DNA from: Mesostigma viride
Taxonomy: Eukaryota > Streptophyta > Mesostigmatophyceae > Mesostigmatales > Mesostigmataceae
Assembly (NCBI GenBank): GCA_009746045.1
Contig: RPFO01000643.1
Location: 947,089 to 1,011,088, forward strand
Length of the DNA: 64,000 bases
Direction: 5' to 3'
A program made the position numbers and the translations under genes. Position 1 is the stretch's first letter, and the number at the start of each line of letters is the position of its first letter. Below the pieces are notes generated by a model. It ran no database searches. It saw nothing but the letters and a program-made list of their open reading frames with translations, and was not told the origin of the DNA. Below, piece after piece: positions 35,515 through 46,800 of the stretch.

Positions 35515-36205
35515 TTATTAATTAATGTACACGTGACGCAGTCACGTGAGCATAAGTCCTCAGTGGGAGGGGAACATGGGATGGAATGGATGGTGCTAGC
35601 TATCGATCTATAGCTCCTAGTTACAGGGTTATTGCATGCATGCTGAGAAATTATCTTGCTAGAGAAAAGCGTTTCCATGGAGTACAACTCCATATAGCGG
35701 CTGGTAACTGCGGGGCTTCACAAACTATGTACGTCTTATATAGCTCGGTTTTTGTGATGTGATGTGGTGCTCTACAGGAGCTAGCTTCCAACATGAGAAT
35801 AAGCGCATAGCAACTGCATGCGCAGCACATGCATGTGCATGGTGAATTGATCCGCGCAGCCTTTCATGTGCAAGCTGTAGATGCTCCTTCTAGCTCCTAT
35901 GGTATTAATTAGTTAATTATAATAGACACGTGACTGCGTCACGTGAGCATAAGTCCTCAGTGGGAGGGGAGCATGGGATGGAATGGATGATGTCAGCTAT
36001 CTAGGTCCGGGTTGTGGGCACCACGTCCCGAATCGCTATGAATGCCATACACGGTCACACGCGGAGCCCCCACAGACTTGGGGGTGGTCTCCTTCATCAC
36101 CCTATGACTAGATATTTGATCAAACACTAGCTCGCTTCTGTTGGGGAGTCACGGAACACAATAATGAATTAATTAATGTACACGTGACTGCGTCACGTAC
36201 GTTGG
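35515..36205. repeat. Three copies of a palindrome-bearing dispersed repeat
   Basis: ACGTGACTGCGTCACGT or a close variant occurs near 35530, 35931 and 36182, the first two followed by GAGCATAAGTCCTCAGTGGG and AATTAATTA-type flanks. A related copy is at 21205-21260 in HECT intron 8. Imperfect palindromes with AT-rich flanks suggest a very short fold-back element. Confidence 0.6.
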
Positions 36206-37822
36206 ATCACAAGAATACAGAGTTGAAAGTGCTTTTCATCCCTGTAAGTTGCATCCCTCTATGGTAGACATATGGGGCCCCTGTATGCCACCACAATGAC
36301 CACATGTTCTCAAAAGTCCGAGGAACATAAGCGATGGCAAGCTACAAGGACAAATTGGACCATGTACTTAGGTCCAAACAGGAACCAATAGGTCTTGCAG
36401 TGGGACCAAATCTTCCCAGGCAGCACCACACAAAAGGCCCCTTCATGTTTCCATCCCATGGTCTAGTCTCCGTCCCCTACCCCAGGCTTGCTTCCCTTTA
36501 CCCAAGGTCCCAAGCGGGTCCCTCACCGCCAGGGAAAAAATGACTGCGCAATCGGCAGTCTCCTTTTGGTACCAACATAGCCATGGGTTGACGTTCTAGA
36601 TCGAGGATATCTCGGGCCTCGCCGAGGGGGGCGGGCAGTGGGCAGGCAGGAGACTGGTAGGAACGGGACAGTTAGCACGCCTGGTTGGTTGCGTGGCACG
36701 CAAAGACATGCCTATAGGATAGAATACTTCCGCGATAGGACCCCTTCTTCCGATCGCTTTTCCTTTCGCAAAGTGACCCTGGATGCCGCAGGTCCCTGGG
36801 GAACACCCTCGCGGATGGTTCGACCATGCCTGCCTTAGCCCTTGCATCTCGTTGGTTAACGCAGGCAATCGATTGGGATGCCAAGTCGCGTAAGATAGCT
36901 CACCCTCAGCCCCTGCAGTAACAATCCGGAGCCCCGCTTACTCCAACCCGTTGACCCATCCATAGGGGGAGGGGGGGAGTAGATTATTGGCGCTCCGGCC
37001 CCACAAACCGGCCCTATCATGCGGCTCCTCCAATACGGGCATCCACTCCGGCATCGCTTAATATCAGAGACGTGTCGATTATCCCGATTGGACTCTCCCG
37101 ATTTCTGGCCTGCGCTGGTTGTCTCCTAGATACTCCCTCCTAGCCGCTCGATAAGCAACGGGGCTCAGCTTCTGCCTCCGCACCAGGTCCCATTTACACG
37201 TCCATTTACTGGCCGGGCGTCCCCGCCCATATATTGGCTGTGCCTCAAAGGGCGAGCTTCTTATTGATAAGATCCGCTTTCCGCCTCAGCGAAGTCGGCA
37301 TCCTATCCGATGCACCCACCCTACTTTTGTTGAACCATGTACCCATCTTATCATGGCGCCCCCACGTACCCATGCACCCATCCTGCTTCTGTCGCGGGCC
37401 CCACCTACCCATCTGATCACCGCTGGGCCTTGGCGTCAAGAGCATCTCGATGATCCGCCACCTGTTTCCCTTGTGCCTCAACGATGTCAGGCTTTGGAAG
37501 TTGAGAATGGCCTCCATCCGCTCCTGAAATCCATGCCCCATGTCCCAATCGCTTCTACCTAGGACCGCATCATGCCATGTTAAGACAACTAATGTATAGA
37601 TATGCCCACGGTTTGCACTCCATGGAGTACAGTGGGGCCATAGACGTCACAACCCATCTAGCCATCTAGCCATGTGCCCCATCTAGCCACCCTGCTTGGC
37701 TCCCCCGTACTCTGGACAGCATTCCCCATGTTGTTCCCGTCCTGTTACATATGTCTGGCCACTCGTGTGTCTGACGGCATCACGCCCCGTCTAGCCATCT
37801 AGCCATCCAGCCATGTATACAT

Positions 37823-40800
37823 CTAGCCATCCTTCTTGGCGTCCCCCTGCCCCCGGGCCTCCACCGCGTCTACGTAGGCGGACGAGAAGAGCAGCACCGC
37901 GCACAGGCCCAGCGAGACGCCCGCCATGTCCGCCACCAGGTCCTGCCACATGATCGATCAGCACACATAAACCACCCACACGGGATGATGAGGATAACAA
38001 TAGGGATACCAATAATCATACTATTGTTACCACCCACACGGGATGATGAGGATAACAATAGGGATACCAATAATCATACTATTGTTACCACCCACACGGG
38101 ATGACAAGGGTAAGGATTAATACAGGTTACTTCAAAGAGTATAAGTATTAAGTAATTAATTAATTAGATATTTTGTTTTAACTATCATTGCTATCAAACA
38201 ATTAATTGTGTCTGGGTGACATGAGCCGCCAGTACACACACGTTTGCAAACAAGTGGACATACACACTCTGACGCGGGCGTCAACACACAGAAACAGATG
38301 AAAGCTTGCGCACACACATACACATAGTTGCGCGCATGCATGCACGCACATACGCATAGTTGCATGTACGTACGCACATACGCACATGGACGCAACCATG
38401 TGATATGGTTCCGCACACATGTACGCACACATGTACGCACACATGTACGCACACATGTACGCACACAAATATGCACACAAATATGCACACATGTACGCAC
38501 ACATGTACGCACACAAATATGCACACATGTACGCACACATGTACGCACACAAATATGCACACAAATATGCACACATGTACGCACACGTGTACGCACACAT
38601 GTACGCACACATGTACGCACACATGTACGCACACATGTACGCACACATGTACGCACACATGTACGCACACAAATATGCACACAAATATGCACACATGTAC
38701 GCACACATGTACGCACACAAATATGCACACATGTACGCACACATGTACGCACACATGTACGCACACATGTACGCACACATGTACGCACACATGTACGCAC
38801 ACATGTACGCACACATGTACGCACACAAATATGCACACATGTACGCACACATGTACGCACACATGTACGCACACAAATATGCACACACTTGGGCACCTGC
38901 GCACACGCGCACGCACGGCTGTCGTCAACACGACCCCACACGCCCACCCACCCACCCAGACATACGTACAAGATTGTGCTGGCCTGCGCTGGTGGTCTCA
39001 TGGATACCATGGTCACTATACTACTGCAACGAGTACCATACCATAAACGAGAGCCACTTTTCGGGCCGTGGAACCAAGGCCGTGGTCATCCTAGTACGGT
39101 ATTCAGGCCTGGGCTGCTGTGTCTCATGGATACCCCCATGTGCAAGTTTTACAGTACACGATGCATACGCCCAAGAAGTTTGTGCACACACCCTAGTGTA
39201 CACATGATACGCACATGGTGTGGTTGGTAAAGAACGACTAGCACCCTTTTGGGTGCTAGCACATGTCACAGTCACAAAGTGAAGCCCTAGCGCCCTGTCA
39301 CATGTCCCCGGGGCCTCAACACTCTGCGGGAGGCTGGCACCAAGAGTGTCTCCTGCCCCATCTGCGAGGGAAAGGACTCCAAGCACGACTTGTGCTTCCC
39401 GTTTTTCCGCTACGACTCCGCGGAGTCCTGCTATGCAACTGTCATGAACGAACGGGCCGCCACGCGTGCCCTGTAAACAGTTCAGAGAATCTCTCTAGTC
39501 CCGTGGACTTGCGTACAATTAAACAGTAATTATATTTTTAATGAAAACATTTCACACAAACATCGTGTCTTATTGTCCATGCTTGCAATCAAAGTAAAAG
39601 TAACAATTGCACACGTCCCAAGTGTCCAAATTTAATAATACTTAGCCGTTGAGACTTGGCAAAGTTTTAAATTTGGCGCGATTTCAGATTTATACTTCTG
39701 GCGCCGTCACCACGGGAAATGACCCGTGCCACGTGGCAGAATCCCGTGGGTGTGCACCGGTCCGTACTCGCGCCGCGCCATTCCGGGCCCGCCTCATGGC
39801 CCGCCGGGGGCCCCGGCCCAAGGGTAACACCGGCGGGGCGGCCCCGGACGAGAGGGTTTTTTATTATTGAATAAAGAAAGAAAGTTGCATGTTCCTATAA
39901 GCAAAGTACTTGTTGGCGTTTTATCGCCCAGTCAGGTTTTTGATAAATTTTGCGAACCGTAGCACATCCTGTTCCATTTGACTAAGTTGGGCCCATCGTT
40001 GTGTCCTGCCTGCCAGTCCAGGAAGGTTGGGATTTAATGGCGCGTTCTTTAGCGCGTCCACGTCTCCCCAACTGACAGTTACCGGTACGTTCATCCCGGA
40101 TCTTCTTCCGTCTGTGTTTAGGATAATTTGACCAAGGCGGTATGTTCTTTCAAGTGCCTCATTTTTTATTTTGTCTAACTCGAGTTTTTCGTGCTGTGCT
40201 GCAATCCATGCGTCCAGTGTTCCGGCGCGGATCATTTCGGCTACCGTACCAGTAGCTGGCGGTATATTTTCGAGTCGTGCATTGACTTCATTAAGTTGAC
40301 CTAGGTAGTGATTGAACAAATTCTGTCTCATTTGTTGGTCTGCTCCAGGTCCGTTGGCCACACCGTAACTAAGTATGTCTTCTGGGCCAACGTTTGACAA
40401 AATGTTATCCACCAGCTCTGGATTTCCGAGGATTTCACTGACTGCATTTCGGGAACGGTTAGGGTTAGGTTGAGTGTCAGGCTCGGGGTTAGTTACAGAG
40501 GGCGCAGCCTCAGACCCCCCTTCACCTGGGTTCGGAGCACGCATCCTGTGACCCCGCTTATAGCGACGTGTGCTTTTTTGCGACACACAGCGTCGACCCT
40601 TGTGCAGGTGGCATCTTCCCCTCGCGACTTCTAAGTTGCATGTACCTCCAGATCGGGTAGCAGCCATGCACTTCATCGTAGTTTCACTTTGTAATGGACA
40701 TAATATATTTATATTAAAAATATAATTACTTACAGCAGAGTGAAATCACTCAAACCAAAGCAAACGCCCAGCTATAAACCTATATACAGAGCCATGTCAA

Positions 40801-43800
40801 AGCTCTATACTACGATAAGACCAATGGAAACGCCTAACGGGAGGAACCTAATAGCCCTGCTGCACCGCAAAATCAGCCCGCGTACGGCGGAGCATGATGT
40901 CAGCCATGGCCCGAGTCAGCGCCACCGACAAGCGCTGACGCCAATATGACGTCCAGGTCCGCGCCGACCATGGGGCCCGCTGGCCCTCCAGGTCCAGCCG
41001 ATCCTCCCGGAGCCGGCAACACTCCTTGAAGAAGGCGGAGGTCAGGGGCCCCATGGCCCCAAACTCCTCCAGGACAAAGGGCACCACACGATGGTGCCCG
41101 ACGTCGCCGTAGGCCAGGAGCTTGGCCCGCTCCGCCCGGTCCGCCGTGTAACCTGCCGTGCATAATATATTTGATCGCTAGCTTGCACATTAAGGTTCAT
41201 CGAGGGGTTTTTTATTATTGAATAAAGAAAGAAAGTTGCATGTCGCTATACGCGGATCCATACTCGTCCCAAAATAGATTCGCTACCACGCGAGATCGCT
41301 ATCGCGGCCACGAGTTTGTCTTTATCGTAATCTTTTCTCGAGACGAGTGTTTCCAACTCCTGAGGAAGTCTCAGACCGCCATTGTAGTTATAAGATAGTG
41401 CATCGGGGTCCGCGTCTGTCTTTGGCTTCCAAGTGTTTTTGGGTTTTTGGCCTTTTGCCTCTTTCTCTTTCTCCCTTTTTTCTGTGGCCTCTTTCTTAAC
41501 CAAGAAGCTTGCAATTTCTTTGGTAACAGCTTCTGTCAGCTTTTCGTATTTGTCTTCGATACATTTCTTGTTTTTGGTCCATTGGAGTTCCTTCCCACCA
41601 AGAGAAACATTTATTTTACATTTTTTTGTGCTAGGCTTTATACGGACAGCCTATACCACACCTTCAAACTCAGTGCACATCATTATCAAGTTGGTTATTG
41701 TAGCACCATGCTGGGGGCCCAGCATACTCGAACACAAGGTGTTGCCCCTCTTAGCAGCGTGGGTGGGTGGGTGGGAGCTGAAAAGAGGCCTCCCTACGTC
41801 CCCTACACCACTCTAAGTACTGACTATCATTCACATTGCGCCACGCAGGCCTGCCGGCTGGCGCAGGTACAAGGTGTACTGACTGCCAATCACAGTTGCG
41901 CCACGCCTGGCGGCTGGCGCAGGTAACAAGGTCTAGTGACGTACGTTAGAAGCTACCTAGGCCTGCACTCCGGAACCACACTCAGCCTAGGCACAAAAAG
42001 GGCCGGCCGGTGCAGTTCCCTCGTGACAAGCGCTAGTCTTACGCTACCTACGGCAGGTCGGTCCCCTTTGAGCCCGTCCACGCGTCATATATAAAATGAG
42101 CGAAGCTCAGCAAATACATTTCTTGTTTTTGGTCCATTGGAGTTCCTTCCCACCAAGAGAAACATTTATTTTACATTTTTGTGTGCTAGGCTTTATACGG
42201 ACAGCCTATACCACACCTTCAAACTCAGTGCACATCATTATCAAGTTGGTTATTGTAGCACCATGCTGGGGGCCCAGCATACTCGAACACAAGGTGTTGC
42301 CCCCACACCTCCTTCTTGGCCACCAAGGCTGTCGCCAACCTTGGTGCCGATTTTCTTTCCGCCCATGGCCCCCCTCCTGCACGCTGCCACGGCTGTACTG
42401 CCGCCCCCGTGTGGCCGCTACGGTTTCCCGGCGGACGCAGGGCGGCACCCATGTCGTTCCCCCCGTTAGGGGGGCGGTTTCCAGCGGCTGCTCATTAGGC
42501 CTTACGCCCCCGGACCGTCTCTCACAAGCCCAGGACCCATCACCAGCCCCACCCCCGAGGCTGGGATTTCCCGGCATTGAAACCTTTGTGGCGATAGGCC
42601 CTCTACCCTACCAAGGCCTTGGCTTGGAAACTGCTTAGCCAAGGCCCTGACCAGGGCTTGTGTTGTTGTAGGAAATTTTTTATGGCATAGATATGCCCCC
42701 CTGGCTGAACCGAACTCTTTATCGCTTTTCCTATAATGCATCATACAGGATAAAAACAAGGCGATAAAACAGCAAGAATTTCAGCCCCGCCAGGCGAACA
42801 TTCTTTGCTGAAAAACTGGGCAATGATGAAGAGCGCGCTCCTCCCACCAAGATTCGCTCCAGCCCCGCATCCTCCCCGAAACTCCCGTCTGGCCACAGGC
42901 CGAAAGATCGGGTCCGCTGTCAGGCTCCTGGCAGTTATGGGCTACCCTGGCACCCCGCGCTAGCCATCTCCACGTTTAAGGCAGATTCGCCTCCACCTGT
43001 GATTCTTTCCACCGTAGCCGCTGGCCCTGGCCTGTATGGCTCCTTCCCTGACGTTGTCCGACTAAAATCGCAGCTTCCCCAGTGTCAGGAAGCCGCTTGC
43101 CGCACCCAGGGGTAGAGGGGAATCGTCAGTGGGCCCAGCGCCGGAAATCACACCATTTTACTCAAAACGTAGAGCCCCCCACCCAACAACCATTACCGTG
43201 GCCTGTAACGGTGGGTGGCGAACATAAAGAATTTTATTCCAGGCCTCTCCACTCCCGGAGAGGCCGATAGCATCGTCTTACATTCAGCGCAGCCGCCATA
43301 GCGGCCAGCCGACCTTGCCAGCAAATGCTGGGATCAAGTTGCGAAGCTGAAAAGAGCTAGATAAACGACGGCAATGAATCTCTTTCTTGTTTGGATAATT
43401 CAGTCCCGTCGTCTTTTTTGTCCGGCTTCTGCGTCATCGTTTCCCGGACGACATCTTCGCCAGCGTAATGAGTGATGAAGTCTTCCATTAGCTGACTAGC
43501 GATCACATCGCGAACTTTATTAAGAATTGTAAGGAGGCCGAAGTCCTTGGACGCACCCCCCGCGGCCTTTTTACCTGGAGCGGGCGGAGGGAGGGGGGGG
43601 GCAGGCGTTTCAGCTGAAGGGGCCGGAGGGCCACCTGGTCTGGGCGGAGGAGGGCCTGGAGCGGGCGGAGGGCCACCTGGTCGGGGCGGAGGAGGGCCTG
43701 GAGGGGGCGGAGGGCCGCCTGGTCGGGGCGGAGGAGGGCCTGGAGGGGGCGGAGGGCCGCCTGGTCGGGGCGGAGGGGGGCCTGGAGGGGTCGGAGTCGA

Positions 43801-46800
43801 GCCACCGCCCTGTCCACCTGAAGGGGGCAACTTTGGTGTAGGCTTTGGCTTAAAAGTGATATTTGAAACACCTTCCAGCGTAAGATCGTCGTTTTTAAAT
43901 AAATTTGGAATGTCTAGCTTTTCGCTCGCACCAGTCGTAGAAAAATGATTTTTCAGATACTCGAGCATTTTTGAATTGAAAATCGGAACTTCGGATCGTT
44001 GCATACCAATCATAGGTCGAACCAGGTATTTACCTTCGTTTTTTAAAAGCATGTCTGCAATCCATGCGTCATCTAGTCGTTTCTTAATTTCATCAAAAGT
44101 CGGTTTTAGTTGACTGATTGGGATGTATTTGTTTTCGTCCTTTTTTGGCGGGGTATAATCGCGCTGGTCTGGATTTCAAAACTGGGCTATAATCGTTCTG
44201 ACTTCTATCGAATCTTGGGGTTTCAAATCGGTTGGGTTCGCTTAGTCCGTTAACCCCCCGACCTGTCGGGGGGTTTGACTAACGGTCGAATTTCGCGCCG
44301 CGCCGAGAGCGCCGCGCCACTTGTGACGGATGTCAGTGGTCCGGTGGGTCCGGGAACACTTAGGGACGAAGGTGATGCATAGGTTTCGGGGTAATATTCG
44401 CCATAGCCTGGTAATTACAACGTGCATTGAGAATGTATCACGTGACTTTGGCGGGAAATTTTCGCTCGCGCGCGCGCGTAATGAGATATGGCTGCCAACG
44501 TGCCGCTGTTACGAAATGTTTGCGTCTCACGGCTTGAAACGGTTCAGAATGTTGCTCAGAATGACGATGCATGATTTTCGTAGGTCAGGCACGGCCAGAT
44601 TTATAGGGTTGGGAAAATACAGGTAGGAAAATATAACTTTCCTGGTCGTCAGTTCCAGATGAGTCATAGCTTATCATAGGTCGATTTCCTCCCTATGGCC
44701 GGGCAATCTGCGCCAGCCCGGGCATCCAGTTTGGGTATGGGACGTCAGCTGCAGCGTTTGCTGAGAATGCGGACTAGTTTAGTAGCCATCTTTGCACGGA
44801 ACATCGACCTGGTAGTCATGGCGGATCATGAAGTATGCGGCTATGGCGGCCTTTGCATGTAGAGCATCAGTATGTGTGAGATATGAGGGTCCCGGCCAGC
44901 GGAATCCGGGTAGGGCATGAACGAGCCAGGTACGACAACGTATTTGCGTGTTGTTTGCAGCGGAATACGTATCCCATGCATTATAAATGACGATTTTATC
45001 CATGCATATTTCAGCAAGTTCCATGCCTGTTGTAAAGAGTGGTATTAGCCCTGAAAGTGCCCAGTTTTTGGCATTTCTTTGGAGTATACCACTCCGTCAG
45101 TGCAGGTAGGCAACGTGTTTGTATTCCAGCACTTTTGGCAGGCTTTGATAGCTTGTTATAATGCATTATTGTGTTGCATGTCATACATAGCTGTTTACAC
45201 GCGCGTAACCCACACACATGTATGAGCACGTTATATAGGGGTAATGGGTTATCCGGGTGGTCTGACCCAAGGAAACCACCATTGGACTATCCAACTAAGT
45301 TGTCCAATGTTGTTACTGAGATTCCCTGCCCTCCCTGGGAAGTTAGGGTGGGGTAGACTTTTCCTTGGGGAAAAAAGATCGTCTTTTGGCCAACTTTGAC
45401 TGGAGCTATCATCCAAATGCTTTGATAAAGCCAAGGTATTATTGCATATTCTGAAAGCCCTTGAAGTGTAGATACTCCTAGAATCTTGGTTGGGGGTATT
45501 TGGAGTTGTGGCCTGTGAGTTATGATTTTTTTCATTTTCAGGGGTATGAAAGTGCCAAAAATGGGTCAGCGGTCAGCTAGATAATTGAGGGGTTTTGGAG
45601 GCAGGTAAAAATCGGTGAATCCGTCTTTTGTTTCCACATTAATGTCTGGATTATCCACGGCAGCTTTCAGCTTTTTAAACTCGGCAGGCTTTTTTTGGAT
45701 CTCCTCATACAACTTGCTCGCCATTTTAGAGTATGTCTGCGGGAAAACTGCAGGGTGAGGAACAGGATTGACCACCGCGAGGTGCGTCGGGCGTGGAACG
45801 CCATCAAGGCGTCACGAGATGCAGGGGGGCCTCCTCTCAAGAAGCTTCGCATGTACGATTCCGGTGAGCACCACGCTCTCGACGAGCTGCATGAGGAGTT
45901 CGACCACGCAGACGAGCCATCCTCCAACAACAACACGCCCCCTACGATTCCAAGCAAGCTGGCACCCGACACGCTAGCAGCTTCGCTGGCGCTGCAGCTG
46001 AAGAGGTCAGAGGACGAGAAGGCGGCCGTTCAAGCGCAGCTGGCTGAACTCCTCGCGAGACAAGCCGGTGTGTATGCACCTCGCCTTCAGCCAGCTTCCC
46101 AGCCAGCTCCCCAGCCAGCTCCCCAGCAGGCAGCTCCACAGACAGAGCAACAAAAAGAAGGGAGCTGGCTGGGAAGCTGGCTGAAGGCGAGGTGCATACA
46201 CACCGGCTTGTCTCGCGAGGAGTTCAGCCAGCTGCGCTTGAACGGCCGCCTTCTCGTCCTCTGACCTCTTCAGCTGCAGCGCCAGCGAAGCTGCTAGCGT
46301 GTCGGGTGCCAGCTTGCTTGGAATCGTAGGGGGCGTGTTGTTGTTGGAGGATGGCTCGTCTGCGTGGTCGAACTCCTCATGCAGCTCGTCGAGAGCGTGG
46401 TGCTCACCGGAATCGTACATGCGAAGCTTCTTGAGAGGAGGCCCCCCTGCATCTCGTGACGCCTTGATGGCGTTCCACGCCCGACGCACCTCGCGGTGGT
46501 CAATCCTGTTCCTCACCCTGCATTTTTTATCCTTGGTTGACACGAAATCCTCCAAGAACGCCTGTATGGCAGAGTCGCAGTTTCCTGCAATGTTCTGGAT
46601 CGGCTCCCAGCCGAACTGATCTATTTTTTGCCCCTTGGTGGCGTAATCCAGTAACTGCTCTTTAGTATAATCCCACTCTATCTGCAGCATTATTACGTCT
46701 CCGTTTCGTTTGGCATCCATAATCGTTTTGATCTCCCACATGTCGTACTCGGTGGCATTTGGACCAGCGTCCTGGGTTCCTAGCGCGCGTTTGAGCTCGC

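Larger units (their letters stand above)
31592..37822. other. Intergenic, repeat-bearing, no supportable gene
   Basis: This follows the HECT stop codon and includes its 3' UTR. Long G-runs lie at 31644-31665 and 32438-32467, a purine-rich GGGGGACAAGAAG tract at 33280-33480, and a tandem pair of TGCGCATGCCACGGCTGT-like blocks at 33790-33870. The long minus-strand frame at 33017-34177 is low-complexity Ser/Pro/Phe sequence over the purine tract and is not credible. Short frames at 36334-36543 and 37234-37560 have no family features. Confidence 0.5.

Noticed and set aside
36334..36543. 69-codon ORF starting MASYKDKLDHVL
   Set aside because: Proline-rich, no family features, no splice or promoter context.
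42096..42638. 180-codon plus-strand frame
   Set aside because: It lies antisense to viral coding sequence and crosses a duplication border into GC-rich DNA.
46007..46264. C-terminal part of the viral ORF read through the fold-back loop
   Set aside because: After 46160 the translation is of loop and mirrored arm, not native coding sequence.
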